Source: Harmothoe impar (taxonomy: Eukaryota > Annelida > Polychaeta > Phyllodocida > Polynoidae). Taken from it: DNA of 64,000 nt. Within the stretch, counting starts at the first letter, position 1. Each line of letters opens with the position of its first letter. The notes beneath the pieces are model-generated. The model saw nothing but the letters and a program-made list of their open reading frames with translations, searched no databases and had not been told where the DNA came from. Shown piece after piece: positions 1 through 8,712 of the stretch. The stretch lies in NCBI GenBank assembly GCA_947462335.1, contig OX381708.1, forward strand, positions 7,378,001 to 7,442,000. Direction: 5' to 3'. The position numbers and the translations under genes are program-made.

Positions 1-285
1 TGTTAAAGCCAAACATTAATCAAATGATACTAGGTAGAACATTGAATGAATTTCAACAGATGATGAAGAAAATCACTTTATAAAATTGTGGAAGACGATA
101 AAACTATTTTCAAACCAAAAAATGAGCCGCACTGTCGATCTGAATGTGCCGATTTTAGTACTGTACTATAGCGGCAAAAACTCACGTATAAGCCGCACCC
201 TGACCCTGGGCCGATCCTATAAGCTGCACTGCAGTTTTGATTCGTGTACTAGGGGCGTCTAAAACGTGAGGTTTTACGGTACTCT
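1..285. repeat. Partial 'cgtataagccgcac' MITE
   Basis: This stretch repeats the words 'cgtataagccgcac' and 'gggccgatcctataagc' and ends near 285 with 'gaggttttacggtactc'. The same family is complete at 41398-41625, where both ends are visible as an inverted pair. Only the right-hand part is seen here because the window starts inside it. No gene is visible. Confidence 0.55.
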
Positions 286-344
286 CATCTGTGGTAAATC
301 TTTGTCTCCAGTTGTGCAATAAAAAACCCTAAAAGTGAACCCTT

Positions 345-520
345 TGACAACAGCGTAATGCATTATTGCATGATCCCCTTCTTTGTCATGATGCATGAAT
401 GCAACCCTGACGAGTAACTCACAAGAGCTGCATTCACGCATTATGCTGACCCTACAGGAGTGAGACATTCCCAAAGGGTTAGCATGATTCACCGATGTAG
501 CACCAGTGAGTTACTCCTCG
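345..520. repeat. 'Cat-gatgca' palindromic repeat copy
   Basis: This is a copy of a dispersed repeat built on 'tgcattcatgcatcatg' and 'gagtaactcgccag' words. Other copies lie near 5080-5150, 10660-10830, 11090-11320, 39840-39910 and 60815-60920. The core CTGGCGAGTTACTCGCCAG is palindromic in the best copies. No coding function is seen; short ORFs here are repeat readings. Confidence 0.5.
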
Positions 521-641
521 TCATGAAATGGCTTTTAGCTAGAAGCCATCCTTAAAGGTTTAGAGTTTAACCACACCCTCCACCCTGCACTGACAATGCA
601 CTCACTAGGCCTGCTGTTTACTGAGGCCAAAAACAAGCATA

Positions 642-881
642 GTACCATAAATTCCCGCTTATAACCTGCGGGTTATACACAAAACGAACCCCTAGTGTGG
701 GTTCTATAAAATTCTCAATGTCTAGATGTGGGTAATTAAGAGGGATTTTGGAAGTATAATACAGTACTAAAATCACAATTTTCAGACCTCTGGTGCACTG
801 GTGTGGGTTATAGGGTTCTCAGAAAGTCGGGGTGCGGGTTGTACGCGTAATGCGGGTTACATGCGGGAATTTACGGTAGTA
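642..881. repeat. MITE with 'taaattcccgc' inverted ends
   Basis: The left end reads 'taccataaattcccgc' and the right end reads 'gcgggaatttacggta', an inverted pair enclosing about 210 bp rich in 'gcgggtta' words. It has the size and form of a miniature inverted-repeat transposable element. No ORF is present. Confidence 0.65.
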
Positions 882-1123
882 CTTCAAGTATGTCTGCTGC
901 GCATATTAGTAACTGTCAGACATTTTGTGAATGTTATGAATAAACAATATCATGATTGTCATGGGAATACTTAAAAGGCACAGCGTCACATTACTACCAA
1001 TCACCACAATGACCCTGTGTATGTGTATAGGTTTCCATATACGGCTGTAGGTCCCCTGACGGTATCAAGAGGAGCCATCTTGTATGTGTTAACACCTTAC
1101 GGACTACATAGTGCTTTAGCCCT

Positions 1124-1164
1124 TTAAGGGAATGTTCATTTATTAATTACAGGGAGGTGGTGAG
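1124..1164. repeat. Left fragment of G/C-tract MITE split by E1
   Basis: The sequence 'ttaagggaatgttcattt..attaattacaggg' is the left end of a G/C-tract MITE. Its other half resumes at 10366, after the 9.2-kb element E1. A related uninterrupted copy lies at 44253-44583. The last six bases, GGTGAG (1159-1164), are the target duplication of E1. Confidence 0.75.
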
Positions 1165-1509
1165 AGTAGTATAGTATGTATCGGAATGGGACTATAGTTA
1201 ACTACTGTTTATTACTCAATCGACCTGCAGCCAATCAGAGGCCTCCATTTGGTCACGTGACCCCCTCATTTGCATAATTACGTAATAGGCCACGCCCCCT
1301 CATTTGCATAATTACGTAATAGGCCACACCCCCTTGATCACCAGCCAATCAGAGGCCACCATTTGGTCACGTGACCCCCTCATTTGCATAATAGGCCACG
1401 CCCCCTTGATCACGTGACCCCCTCATTTGCATAGTAGACTACGCCCCTTTGATCACCAGCCAATCAGTGGCTTCCATTTGGTCACGTGACTCCCTCATTT
1501 GCATAATAA
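1165..1509 (+). repeat. E1 left terminal inverted repeat
   Basis: The first ~97 bp are almost identical to the E2 end. Inward of this, the repeat is a tandem series of CCAATCAG, GTCACGTGAC, ATTTGCAT and ATTACGTAAT sites joined by 'ggccacgcccc' linkers. Five octamers fall in the paired portion; two more (1529, 1633) lie just inside it. The unit order CCAAT - CACGTG - octamer repeats several times. Confidence 0.85.
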
Positions 1510-1710
1510 TGGGTCACGTGACCCCCTCATTTGCATAATAGGACCACACCCCTTTGGTCACGTGACCGGAAGCGCTCTTTATTTGGAAAATAGGCCACAC
1601 CCCCTTGGTCACGTGACCTGACCCCCTCCCTCATTTGCATAATATAGACAATAGACAGACTACGCCTCCCTTTTGGTCACATGACTTGGACTAGCTAATG
1701 GGAGGCTTCT

Positions 1711-1830
1711 ATAAGGGGGGAGGGGAGGGGAGGGGGGGAGGGGGGCACTTTAAGATGCATGGGGAGGGGAGGGGGGGAGGGGGGCACTATTTATGGGGTG
1801 GGCGGGCACTTGGGGGGGAGGGGGGGCCTT
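1711..1830 (+). other. G-rich tract with quadruplex potential
   Basis: Runs of three to seven G separated by single A or short linkers occupy most of this block, giving many combinations of four G-runs within 30 bases. It sits immediately inside the E1 left TIR array. The opposite E1 end has no matching tract. Confidence 0.6.
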
Positions 1831-2194
1831 TGGGGTCTGCTCGGGAGAAAAAAAAATAAATTATCTGATCTCTAGGGAATCGCTTCCTCCCTACCCCCCT
1901 TTAGGGGGGTAGGGAGGAGGCGAGTCGGAGGTGACTGTAGAGGAGTTTTTCGGTGACTTGATGACTTTCAAACGACTGTACTGATAGTTGATGAATTTGA
2001 CTTTTTGACTTGAATATTTCTTGCGACTTTGCGAAAGCGACTTTGCGGCTCGTAGCCCCTTAAATAAAGAGGTGACTTTGTAACCTCAGGGGGGAGATCC
2101 TTCTACACCACCACAGAAAAAGATCTCGGTTGATTGACTGAACGCGGCGGGTATGAGTCATCATGGGGCCCTTGACGGGTGGGTCCTCCCCATG

Positions 2195-2575
2195 CAGCCG
2201 TATGTCGAATTTAAGAAATGCCCGTGTCACACGTCACTAAGGGAGAAAACGTTTTTTGAAAATATTTAGAACCCGAATTTGAGCATTCTGGTACATTTTT
2301 AAGGACCCAGACACCGCAAAGCCGGGTACCATCCAAGAAAAAAAAGAAAAAAAAAAATTTGGCGAAATGCTTAGGTTTGAAATGGTACTTTTTCTGATGC
2401 ACTCTTCGAACATCTTTTTTTCCTCATGTCACTATGGTCCATGTCACATGTCGGACTCAAGAAATGCCCCATGGCCCATGTCACTTAGATGTACGTGTCC
2501 GTGTCGTCGTATCGATTTTTAAGAAAATGACCATGTCACCATATCGAATTTAGGGGTCTAGTGACATCAGCATGT
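2195..2575. repeat. 'Catgtcg' degenerate tandem repeat
   Basis: Irregular repetition of 'catgtcac', 'catgtcg' and 'ttaagaaatg' words with spacing of about 30-40 bp. Related arrays occur at 24820-24975 (E2 spacer), 40925-41055, 42380-42500 and 43185-43330. The short ORF across it is low complexity and not supported as a gene. Confidence 0.55.
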
Positions 2576-3692
2576 CCGGCTATCCTCCACAAATTTAGCT
2601 CTAAAATGTTTACTTTTTTTTGGGCCGATTTTTCATCATTTTAAAAAAACAATAGGCTGTTGAAATGTTTGCTGTTGTAAATAGAAACAAAAACAAAACA
2701 AAGCGCATGGTAAGATTATGTCACATTGCAGTCGCGGGTCCGCTCGTGGCTTATCCAGCCTCTTCGTGGATCCGCGACTGTCAATGTGATCATATACTAA
2801 TCACCCGGCGTTTACGGTATTATATACTAAGGTATGAGACGGGTCCTACAGAAAAGGTGTCTAAAAAGCGCTGCGACCTGATTGAAATGACGTCAGCGGC
2901 GTCTGCTCGTCAGTGCCCGGCTGTAGCCCGTAGGACATGTCATTCTGCTTTTCTGGATGTTTTGAAATATTTTGATTTAACTGTTAATACCTGATAACAA
3001 GCCTCTGAAGCAGTTTTTGATCGAGTACGTCTTCTCTACGTTTCCATCGATTAGCTGCTTCAGCAAAAAAAATCGCGCGCGCGGTCTAGTCTAGATGACG
3101 GAGTCGCTAAAGCTCTGTTTAGAGAGTGGAACTTGACCTTGACTATAGACTCAGTACTAACTGAACGCCCCGCTATGTCACTCCTCACGTGGGTATATGT
3201 ACAAGCTCGGGTTCTTCACTTTACGGCTTGACTAAAACTGAGACGCGTCCATGATAAACTCTAGCCTTTTTTTCCTTTTCTAGGATCGAGAGAGAGATTT
3301 TAAATGGGGCGGTTATCTAAATAGCGTGGAACTAAAATCAGGCTGCGGCAGATAGTATCTCTGCGCACCTCAAGACTCAACGTAACTTTCACTCTCCAGC
3401 AGAAGTTTAGTTGTCACTAATGATGGGCGGCGACCGTTGTGCACCGGCGGATATTGGAGAGTGTTGGAGAGCTGAACCTTACAGACATATAAATCAATCG
3501 CTCTGGTGGAAATATCTCGCCATAGATTGGAACCAAATACTTATCTAATGGAATCGTTATCAGTTTTCAGTTTTCTTGCCGTACAAAATTTATTTCCAAC
3601 TCTTCACGTGGTGATAGCTGAAGGTCGCTCGTCGTAGGTACGTGTGACCGGAACACCCTTTTTGGTTTTGGCGCGGGTTGACATCAGATTTG

Positions 3693-3904
3693 TACCGTAC
3701 TGTCGCGATTAAGGGCTCTGAGGGAGCGCTTTTCAATTCGGTGAAGTTCTTACTCAGGAGCTATATACAAGCCAGGCGCTGGCGCTTATTCAAAGTCGCG
3801 ATTTTAGTGCTTGAGAAAAAACATTTGGAGGCTCTTATACTCCGGCGCTTATACAAGACCGGCGCGCTTTTCAACACTAGTTGCTTTATTGCGACCGTAC
3901 GGTA
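3693..3904. repeat. MITE with TACCGTAC ends, nested in E1
   Basis: The left end 'taccgtactgtcgcg' pairs with the right end 'gcgaccgtacggta'. The interior repeats 'ggcgcttat.caag' words. Opposed ORFs of ~100 and 83 codons across it are explained by the inverted repeat. Confidence 0.55.
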
Positions 3905-4000
3905 TGACTTCGGTGTCACAAGGTCCCAAACTCCAAATAAGGAAGTGAAACGACGTCGTCTGTCTACCTCGTGCGCGTCATAGCGTCGTCGAAAATAGTG

Positions 4001-4008
4001 TGACGTCA
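4001..4008 (+). promoter_or_regulatory. CRE palindrome TGACGTCA upstream of the 117-aa gene
   Basis: A perfect TGACGTCA (consensus CREB/ATF site) lies 37 bp before the chosen ATG. A second identical octamer is at 2888-2895. Function is inferred from consensus and position only. Confidence 0.5.
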
Positions 4009-4044
4009 GCATCTCTCAGGCGGCTAGGAAGTCAGTTCGACAAA

Positions 4045-4398
4045 ATGGCTCACGGAGTGAACTTCGTGGCCGTTTCTCGATCTATGATCGATGCGGCCGT
4101 GGAGAAGGAATTCGTAGCCGTGCTACAGAGAGAGGAGGCGGAGAGACAGAACTTCGTGGCCGTTTCTCGATCTATGATCGATGCGGCCGTGGAGAAGCAG
4201 TTCGTAGCCTCGCTACAGAGAGAGGAGAGACAGCGGACTGCTGCTGAAGCAGAGGGTGTGGTGGATGAGCTGTTCGCGAACGTCACTGATCAACTCATCC
4301 GCCAGTGCGTGGAGCGAGTCAAGCAGCAAGTCTGCATGGAGGAAGGACTACCGCCCGCCGTGCTGGAGGAGCTGCTGAAGGACTACCACGCGTTATGA
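4045..4398 (+). CDS. 117-aa E1 protein with a 30-residue internal duplication
   Basis: I do not recognise the family. The start is placed at the second Met of the frame because its context (caaaATGg) is good and the codons before it look unlike the rest; an upstream in-frame ATG at 4000 would give 132 aa. Residues 6-35 and 36-65 are a near-perfect tandem duplication beginning NFVAVSRSMIDAAVEK, with substitutions only in the second half. The rest, about 66-117, is rich in E, Q, R, L and V and should be largely alpha-helical. There is no signal peptide or membrane segment. The frame ends 54 bp before a histone-type stem-loop, and a CRE lies just upstream. Together these make an authentic short intronless gene likely. 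No function can be assigned. Confidence 0.6.
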   Translation: MAHGVNFVAVSRSMIDAAVEKEFVAVLQREEAERQNFVAVSRSMIDAAVEKQFVASLQREERQRTAAEAEGVVDELFANVTDQLIRQCVERVKQQVCMEEGLPPAVLEELLKDYHAL

Positions 4399-4452
4399 CC
4401 ACGCCCTCCGCTTCAGCAGCAAGGTCCCTGCGACCCTCTCTCTCTACCAAAC

Positions 4453-4468
4453 GGTCCTTTTAAGGACC
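4453..4468 (+). terminator. Histone-mRNA-type 3' stem-loop
   Basis: GGTCCTTTTAAGGACC folds into a 6-bp stem (GGTCCT/AGGACC) with loop TTTA. It is preceded by CCAAAC and followed by AACCA, then a purine-rich stretch around 4482-4494. Metazoan replication-dependent histone mRNAs end in a GG-pyrimidine-rich 6-bp stem with a 4-nt U-rich loop, an ACCCA-type flank and a purine-rich downstream element paired by U7 snRNA. The distance from the stop codon (54 bp) is also typical. The host gene is not a histone. SLBP binding is inference. Confidence 0.6.
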
Positions 4469-4638
4469 AACCACTGATCACAAAAGTTGAAAATCAATCT
4501 CAATATAATATATGCATCAGAAAAACCCCTAATACGCTCTACACTGAAACCCTGTTGAGTAGGTAGATCGAGTTGGGCTTTTTGTGTTGTTTTTTTTTAG
4601 GAAGGGCAATCAGGTCATCGTGTGGAGATCATCAGGTG

Positions 4639-4639
4639 T

Positions 4640-4697
<58 letters not shown>

Positions 4698-4728
4698 CGG
4701 GTGTGTGTGTGTGGGTGTGTGTGTGTGT
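4639..4728 (+). repeat. (GT)n microsatellite
   Basis: About 90 bp of nearly uninterrupted GT with a few GGTGGGCGGG interruptions, inside E1. The ORF translating as Cys-Val repeats is an artefact. Confidence 0.95.
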
Positions 4729-5249
4729 GAATTTTATACAAATACAATTATTCATTCCTTTCAGCAAGAAAATTAGCTCAATGTAATCATATGATTTGAA
4801 CTGCCCTACTTATCAGGGCCTTGACGACATCTGACCGCCCCCCTTTTCAGGATCTAAATGGAAATTCACCGCCACCGCTTTTCAGAGTCGCGCTGCAGTG
4901 GTTATCCAATACATGGCGGAGCGCCATTACCTAATTCTTTTGTATGTGAAAAAAACCCAGCACTGATAAGGGGTTTAATTAGACAGATATTGGTTCTACA
5001 CTATCAAAAAATAACCCCTCAGCGCTTTAATGCTAAAGGTAGCATAGTGCTTTAATGCGCTACGCTCTTTGTCGATATGCCAGTGTATGCATGCATGAAG
5101 CCCTGGTGAGGAACTCTGAGTGCTGCATTCATGGCTTATGACGACAACGGGCACTGCACATTAAAGCGCTATGCGACTATTAAAGGGTTAGATCCAGTCT
5201 TGCTCCAGTCATCCCGAATGCTATACCCAGAGTTGGTGGTCTGGTCCAG

Positions 5250-6440
5250 ACTGCTGTACACAGATTGTGGACGGGATGGCGGGTTGCTGCCAGACTATCC
5301 CTCTGGTACGATATGCGGCTGGCGCGGCCGAGACTGTCTTATATGATGCTGAGTCTAATTATGTATTAGATACCCTACGAGTAACTGAGAGTATGTCAAA
5401 ATAATCACGGCAAACTGACTGGCGACTTCATAGGATCATAGGGCGGTTATTATTACATAACTCAGTAACCTTTGGTTATGTGTTAGATAGAGTACACTTG
5501 GACACGGTTATTCCATATACCCACTGCCCCACAGGGTCAAGACGAGGTGATTTAAATAATAAGACCCAGACGGGTAAAATAGCCAAAGTCAACAATGACC
5601 TGTTTTTTTAGCCAATATGGACAAAGAGACACGGGGTGCTGTACACAGGTTGTGGACGGGCTGGCGGGTCGCTGCCAGACTATCTCCCTGGTCCGATATG
5701 CAGCCGGCGTGGCCGAGACTGTCTTATATGATGCTGAGTCTAATTATGTATTAGATTCCCTACGAGTAACTGAGAGTGTGTCAAAATAATCACGGCAAAC
5801 TGACTGGGGACCTCATAGGTCAGTTATTATTACATAACTCAGTAACTTTCGGTTATGTGTTAGATAGAGTACGCTTGGACACGGTTATTCCATATACCCG
5901 CTGCCCCACAGGGTCAAGACGAGGTGATTAAATAATAAGACCCAGACGGGTAAAATAGCCAAGTCAACAATGCCCTGTTTTTTAGCCAATATGGACAAAG
6001 AGAAACGGGGTGCTGTACACAGCTTGTGGACGGGGTGGCGAGTCGCTGCCAGACTATCTCCCTGGTCCGATATGCAGCCGGCGTGGCCGAGACTGTCTTA
6101 TATGATGCTGAGTCTAATTATGTATTAGATGTCCTACGAGTAACTGAGAGTGTGTCAAAATAATCACGGCAAACTGACTGGCGGCCTCATAGGTCAGGTA
6201 TTATTACATAACTCAGTAACCTTCGGTTATGTGTCAGATAGAGTACACCTGGACACGGTTATTCCATATACCCACTGCCCCACAGGGTCAAGACGAGGTG
6301 ATTAAGTAATAAGATACCCAGACGGGGGGTAAAATAGCCAAGGCAACAATGTCCTGTTTTTAGCCAATATGGACAAAGAGACACAGGGGGTGCTGGGAGT
6401 TGGCGACAAGGGGCAAGACGGGCAAGACTACTTCTCAAAA
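5250..6440 (+). repeat. ~380-bp tandem repeats inside E1
   Basis: Three copies can be aligned by the word 'cacggcaaactgactgg' at about 5406, 5791 and 6165 (periods 385 and 374). Each unit contains 'ggttatgtgttagatagagtac', 'cccactgccccacagggtc' and 'tgatgctgagtctaattatg'. Copies differ by few substitutions and short indels, so the array is young. A related segment occurs outside E1 at 37270-37430. ORFs of 60-75 codons recur in each unit but end at different points. Confidence 0.8.
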
Positions 6441-6875
6441 TAGACAATGCCAATGGCCAAGACCTAGTTCTTAAATTCGACAAGGCCTATTGGTATCTCT
6501 TATATTCGACAAGTGACACATGTGCCCCGTCTGTGGTCCTAATATAGATTTTCTAAAAAAAAAAAAAGTAAATTTTCTGCACCGTGTGACAACGACCGAT
6601 CAGCTACATAGCAGAGATTTCCCCAACCTATTTTTGGTTATTTTTCTATTCAGTTTTTGATCAGCGCACTATATTATCGTGGGTTTTTTTTTAAAATTTT
6701 TTAATCATAAATAATATGTAGACTTGGAAAAAAAAAGAAAAAAAAGAGAGCTGACACGCAAACTCCTACTCACATGTCGCTGTTTTGTCACTAAACCCAA
6801 AGACCCACCCACCCCGTAGGAAGGGGAGACGCTTGTGAACGTTCCCTTAGGCCTCTATTCTTTATTTTATTGTGT

Positions 6876-6953
6876 GGCCCCTAAAGAGGGGCCAACCAAC
6901 TGACACTGTCAGTTGGTTAGATGCTGCACAACATGGGCGTAATTAATTACGCC
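6876..6953. other. Cluster of three palindromes in the chassis
   Basis: Three palindromes follow each other: 6876-6893 (GGCCCCT stem, AAAG loop), 6894-6918 (12-bp arms around a single C) and 6936-6953 (GGCGTAATTAATTACGCC, perfect). The last is flanked by ATGCTGC and GCAGCAT, which extend a larger inverted structure. E2 keeps the first and third (21215-21250 and mirror) but lacks the second. Confidence 0.7.
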
Positions 6954-7790
6954 TAGTGTTAAGCAGCATGGATCACTGTGGTTTGACAGACTGACCTCAA
7001 AGGGCCCCCTTTGGATGGGGGCCCTTGTAGCACAACGAGTCAAAACGAGTTGATCCGTTTTTCAGATTGCCGACTCGGCGAGAGTTTCTGACTATGTATC
7101 TTTTATAAAGCCTTAGATATGGTGTGGTATTTTTCATCTCGCTATAGTTTAGTTGGTATTCAAAGAAACTGCCTCATTTCTATCAGAAATACACAATATT
7201 GAATTGTTTTTTATATTTTAATATATTCAGAAGCGCACTTTGTTGCCTATATAGCTCATTATGCGTTGAAATGTTCGCGAGCATCGTAGGAATGTACAAA
7301 ACCCCTATTGTAGCGCCATCTGACGAAAGAGCGGGGAACTATACGTGACCTGAACCCCGCCCTCAGCGCGTTCGTTATTCGCATCTTTGACAGCGACTAA
7401 GAGACGCTCAAACTGTCTCTTATTTAGTTTGAACTTATCACAAATTTGTCTTTGATAGGTCGTAGATTGACTTCTGACTTTTTTTCTTTTTTAGTTAGAA
7501 TAAAAAACAAGTGACGCCGACACAGACCTGCGCATTAACGCGCTCCACCGTCTTCAGAGGGTTGAGTCTATAGTACAGTAGATTCTACTGTGTACTTACA
7601 CTAACAGTGCTACATATACATACCTGAGTCATAAGTGGGGGGTTTTTGTTGTTTTTTTTAGGGGAAAAAAAGTGATCTACTCACCAAACCGCTATTAGTA
7701 GGTAACCTGTATGACCCATACCGCAAACATCTGCCTCGTGACTGATAGTGTACCGGTGGTGAAGTGCTGTTGCAAGAACAATTGAGGCTC

Positions 7791-7800
7791 TTTATATAGC
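7791..7800 (+). promoter_or_regulatory. Conserved TATA-like box TTTATATAGC
   Basis: The block 'attgaggctctttatatagc' is identical at 22105-22122 in E2 and its mirror. Conservation within otherwise diverged chassis DNA, followed in both by 'gagagagcg' and 'ttgttttcacctagag', suggests a core promoter. Direction and start site are inferred. Confidence 0.4.
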
Positions 7801-7925
7801 TGAGAGAGCGAATGGTCTAATCTTGTTTTCACCTTGAGCCCCACCCTATTCCAGAGAGGGTATCAAAAATCACATGTACACGTATGTGGGCTTATAGCTG
7901 GTGAATAGATAAGGCGGGGCAACTG

Positions 7926-8220
7926 TGTATACTAACACTACAGGGGGCGTTTTAACGACAGGTGTGACGCGCCAGCCCGTGGAGGGAGCTTTTGTTTTCA
8001 CCTAGAGAGTGTATACAAAGCCTACAGGGGGTGATTAACGACAGGTGTGACGCGCCAGCCGGTGGCCGGATCACCGCATCTTCTAAGCTTTGTTTTCACC
8101 TAGAGAGGGGATCGAGAGTGTATACAAAAAAAAAAAAAACCTACAGGGGGTGTTTAACGCGGCCGGCTGCCTACATGCTATGGTCTAAGCCTGTTTTCAG
8201 CTAGAGAGGGACCTAAATCA
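7926..8220 (+). repeat. 'ctacagggggtg' / 'gacgcgccagcc' tandem units
   Basis: Three to four imperfect units of about 70-100 bp contain, in order, 'tgtatac', an A-run, 'ctacagggggtg', 'taacgacaggtgtgacgcg', 'ccagcc' and 'ttttcacctagagag'. A further copy lies at 8335-8395 and single copies lie in each E2 arm (22319-22380). The 70-aa ORF across it is a repeat reading. Confidence 0.7.
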
Positions 8221-8658
8221 CCTAAGCCTTTTCCACCCTTAAATCGATCTGATAATTACCATAAAGAGGAGTAATGCGCGTTACATGTATATGGGCTTAT
8301 AGCTGGGTAAGAGATTAAGATGCTAGTCAACTGTGTATGCAAAAAAAAACTACAGGGGGTGTCTAAAGTCGATTGTCATGCGCCAGCGGGCGGACGGAAG
8401 TCTGCCACTCTAGCTGTGACTACAAGCGCGTGCGTGTGGTAGACAGCTTAAATCAAACACAAGTTAAGCTCCTTATAGCTTCCTACTGACTGCGGATTGG
8501 AGTGCTTGAAAGATGGTCTTTTGTTTTTTTCATCTATTTCATCGGGGGGTCGAACAGGATTAAAGATGTAACGAACCCGCACCTACACAGGTAGACAGCT
8601 GGTCGCCTTCCTAGTGAGAGTTTTCCTCTTGAGTTAAGAAGCTTATCTCGGAGCCTAG

Positions 8659-8690
8659 TACATAAGCGAGAGTGAAACATGGGTCCCACA
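8659..8690 (+). promoter_or_regulatory. Conserved TACATAAG element before cargo ORF
   Basis: TACATAAG followed within a few bases by GAGTGAAAC precedes the cargo ORF in E1 (ATG at 8713) and in E2 (22932-22948, ATG at 23028). It resembles a TATA box plus initiator and is conserved although the ORFs are unrelated. Function is inferred. Confidence 0.45.
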
Positions 8691-8712
8691 CACTTCTTCT
8701 ACCACCTTCAGC

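Larger units (their letters stand above)
6780..8700 (+). other. E1 chassis region homologous to each E2 arm
   Basis: Blocks match E2 left-arm blocks in the same order: 6790-6900 with 21125-21230, 7080-7360 with 21375-21640, 7525-7620 with 21820-21910, 7740-7850 with 22030-22175, 7985-8060 with 22320-22385, and 8650-8690 with 22925-22955. Spacing differs and each has private insertions. No long ORF is shared. The region carries palindromes, TATA-like boxes and repeated 'ctacagggggtg' units, so it looks like leader/regulatory DNA upstream of the cargo ORF. Confidence 0.75.

Noticed and set aside
2665..2994. 109-aa ORF in E1
   Set aside because: No motif, weak composition, and no link to a conserved promoter or 3' signal; left out as unsupported.
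3678..4012. Opposed ORFs of 101 and 83 aa
   Set aside because: They lie over a MITE with inverted ends (3693-3904), which explains the open frames on both strands.
4573..4776. 67-aa ORF with Cys-Val repeats
   Set aside because: Translation of a GT microsatellite.
6876..6893. Second histone-type stem-loop on the minus strand (GGCCCC..CTTT..GGGGCC)
   Set aside because: The stem is 7 bp and the loop does not fit the histone consensus; no ORF ends just before it on that strand.
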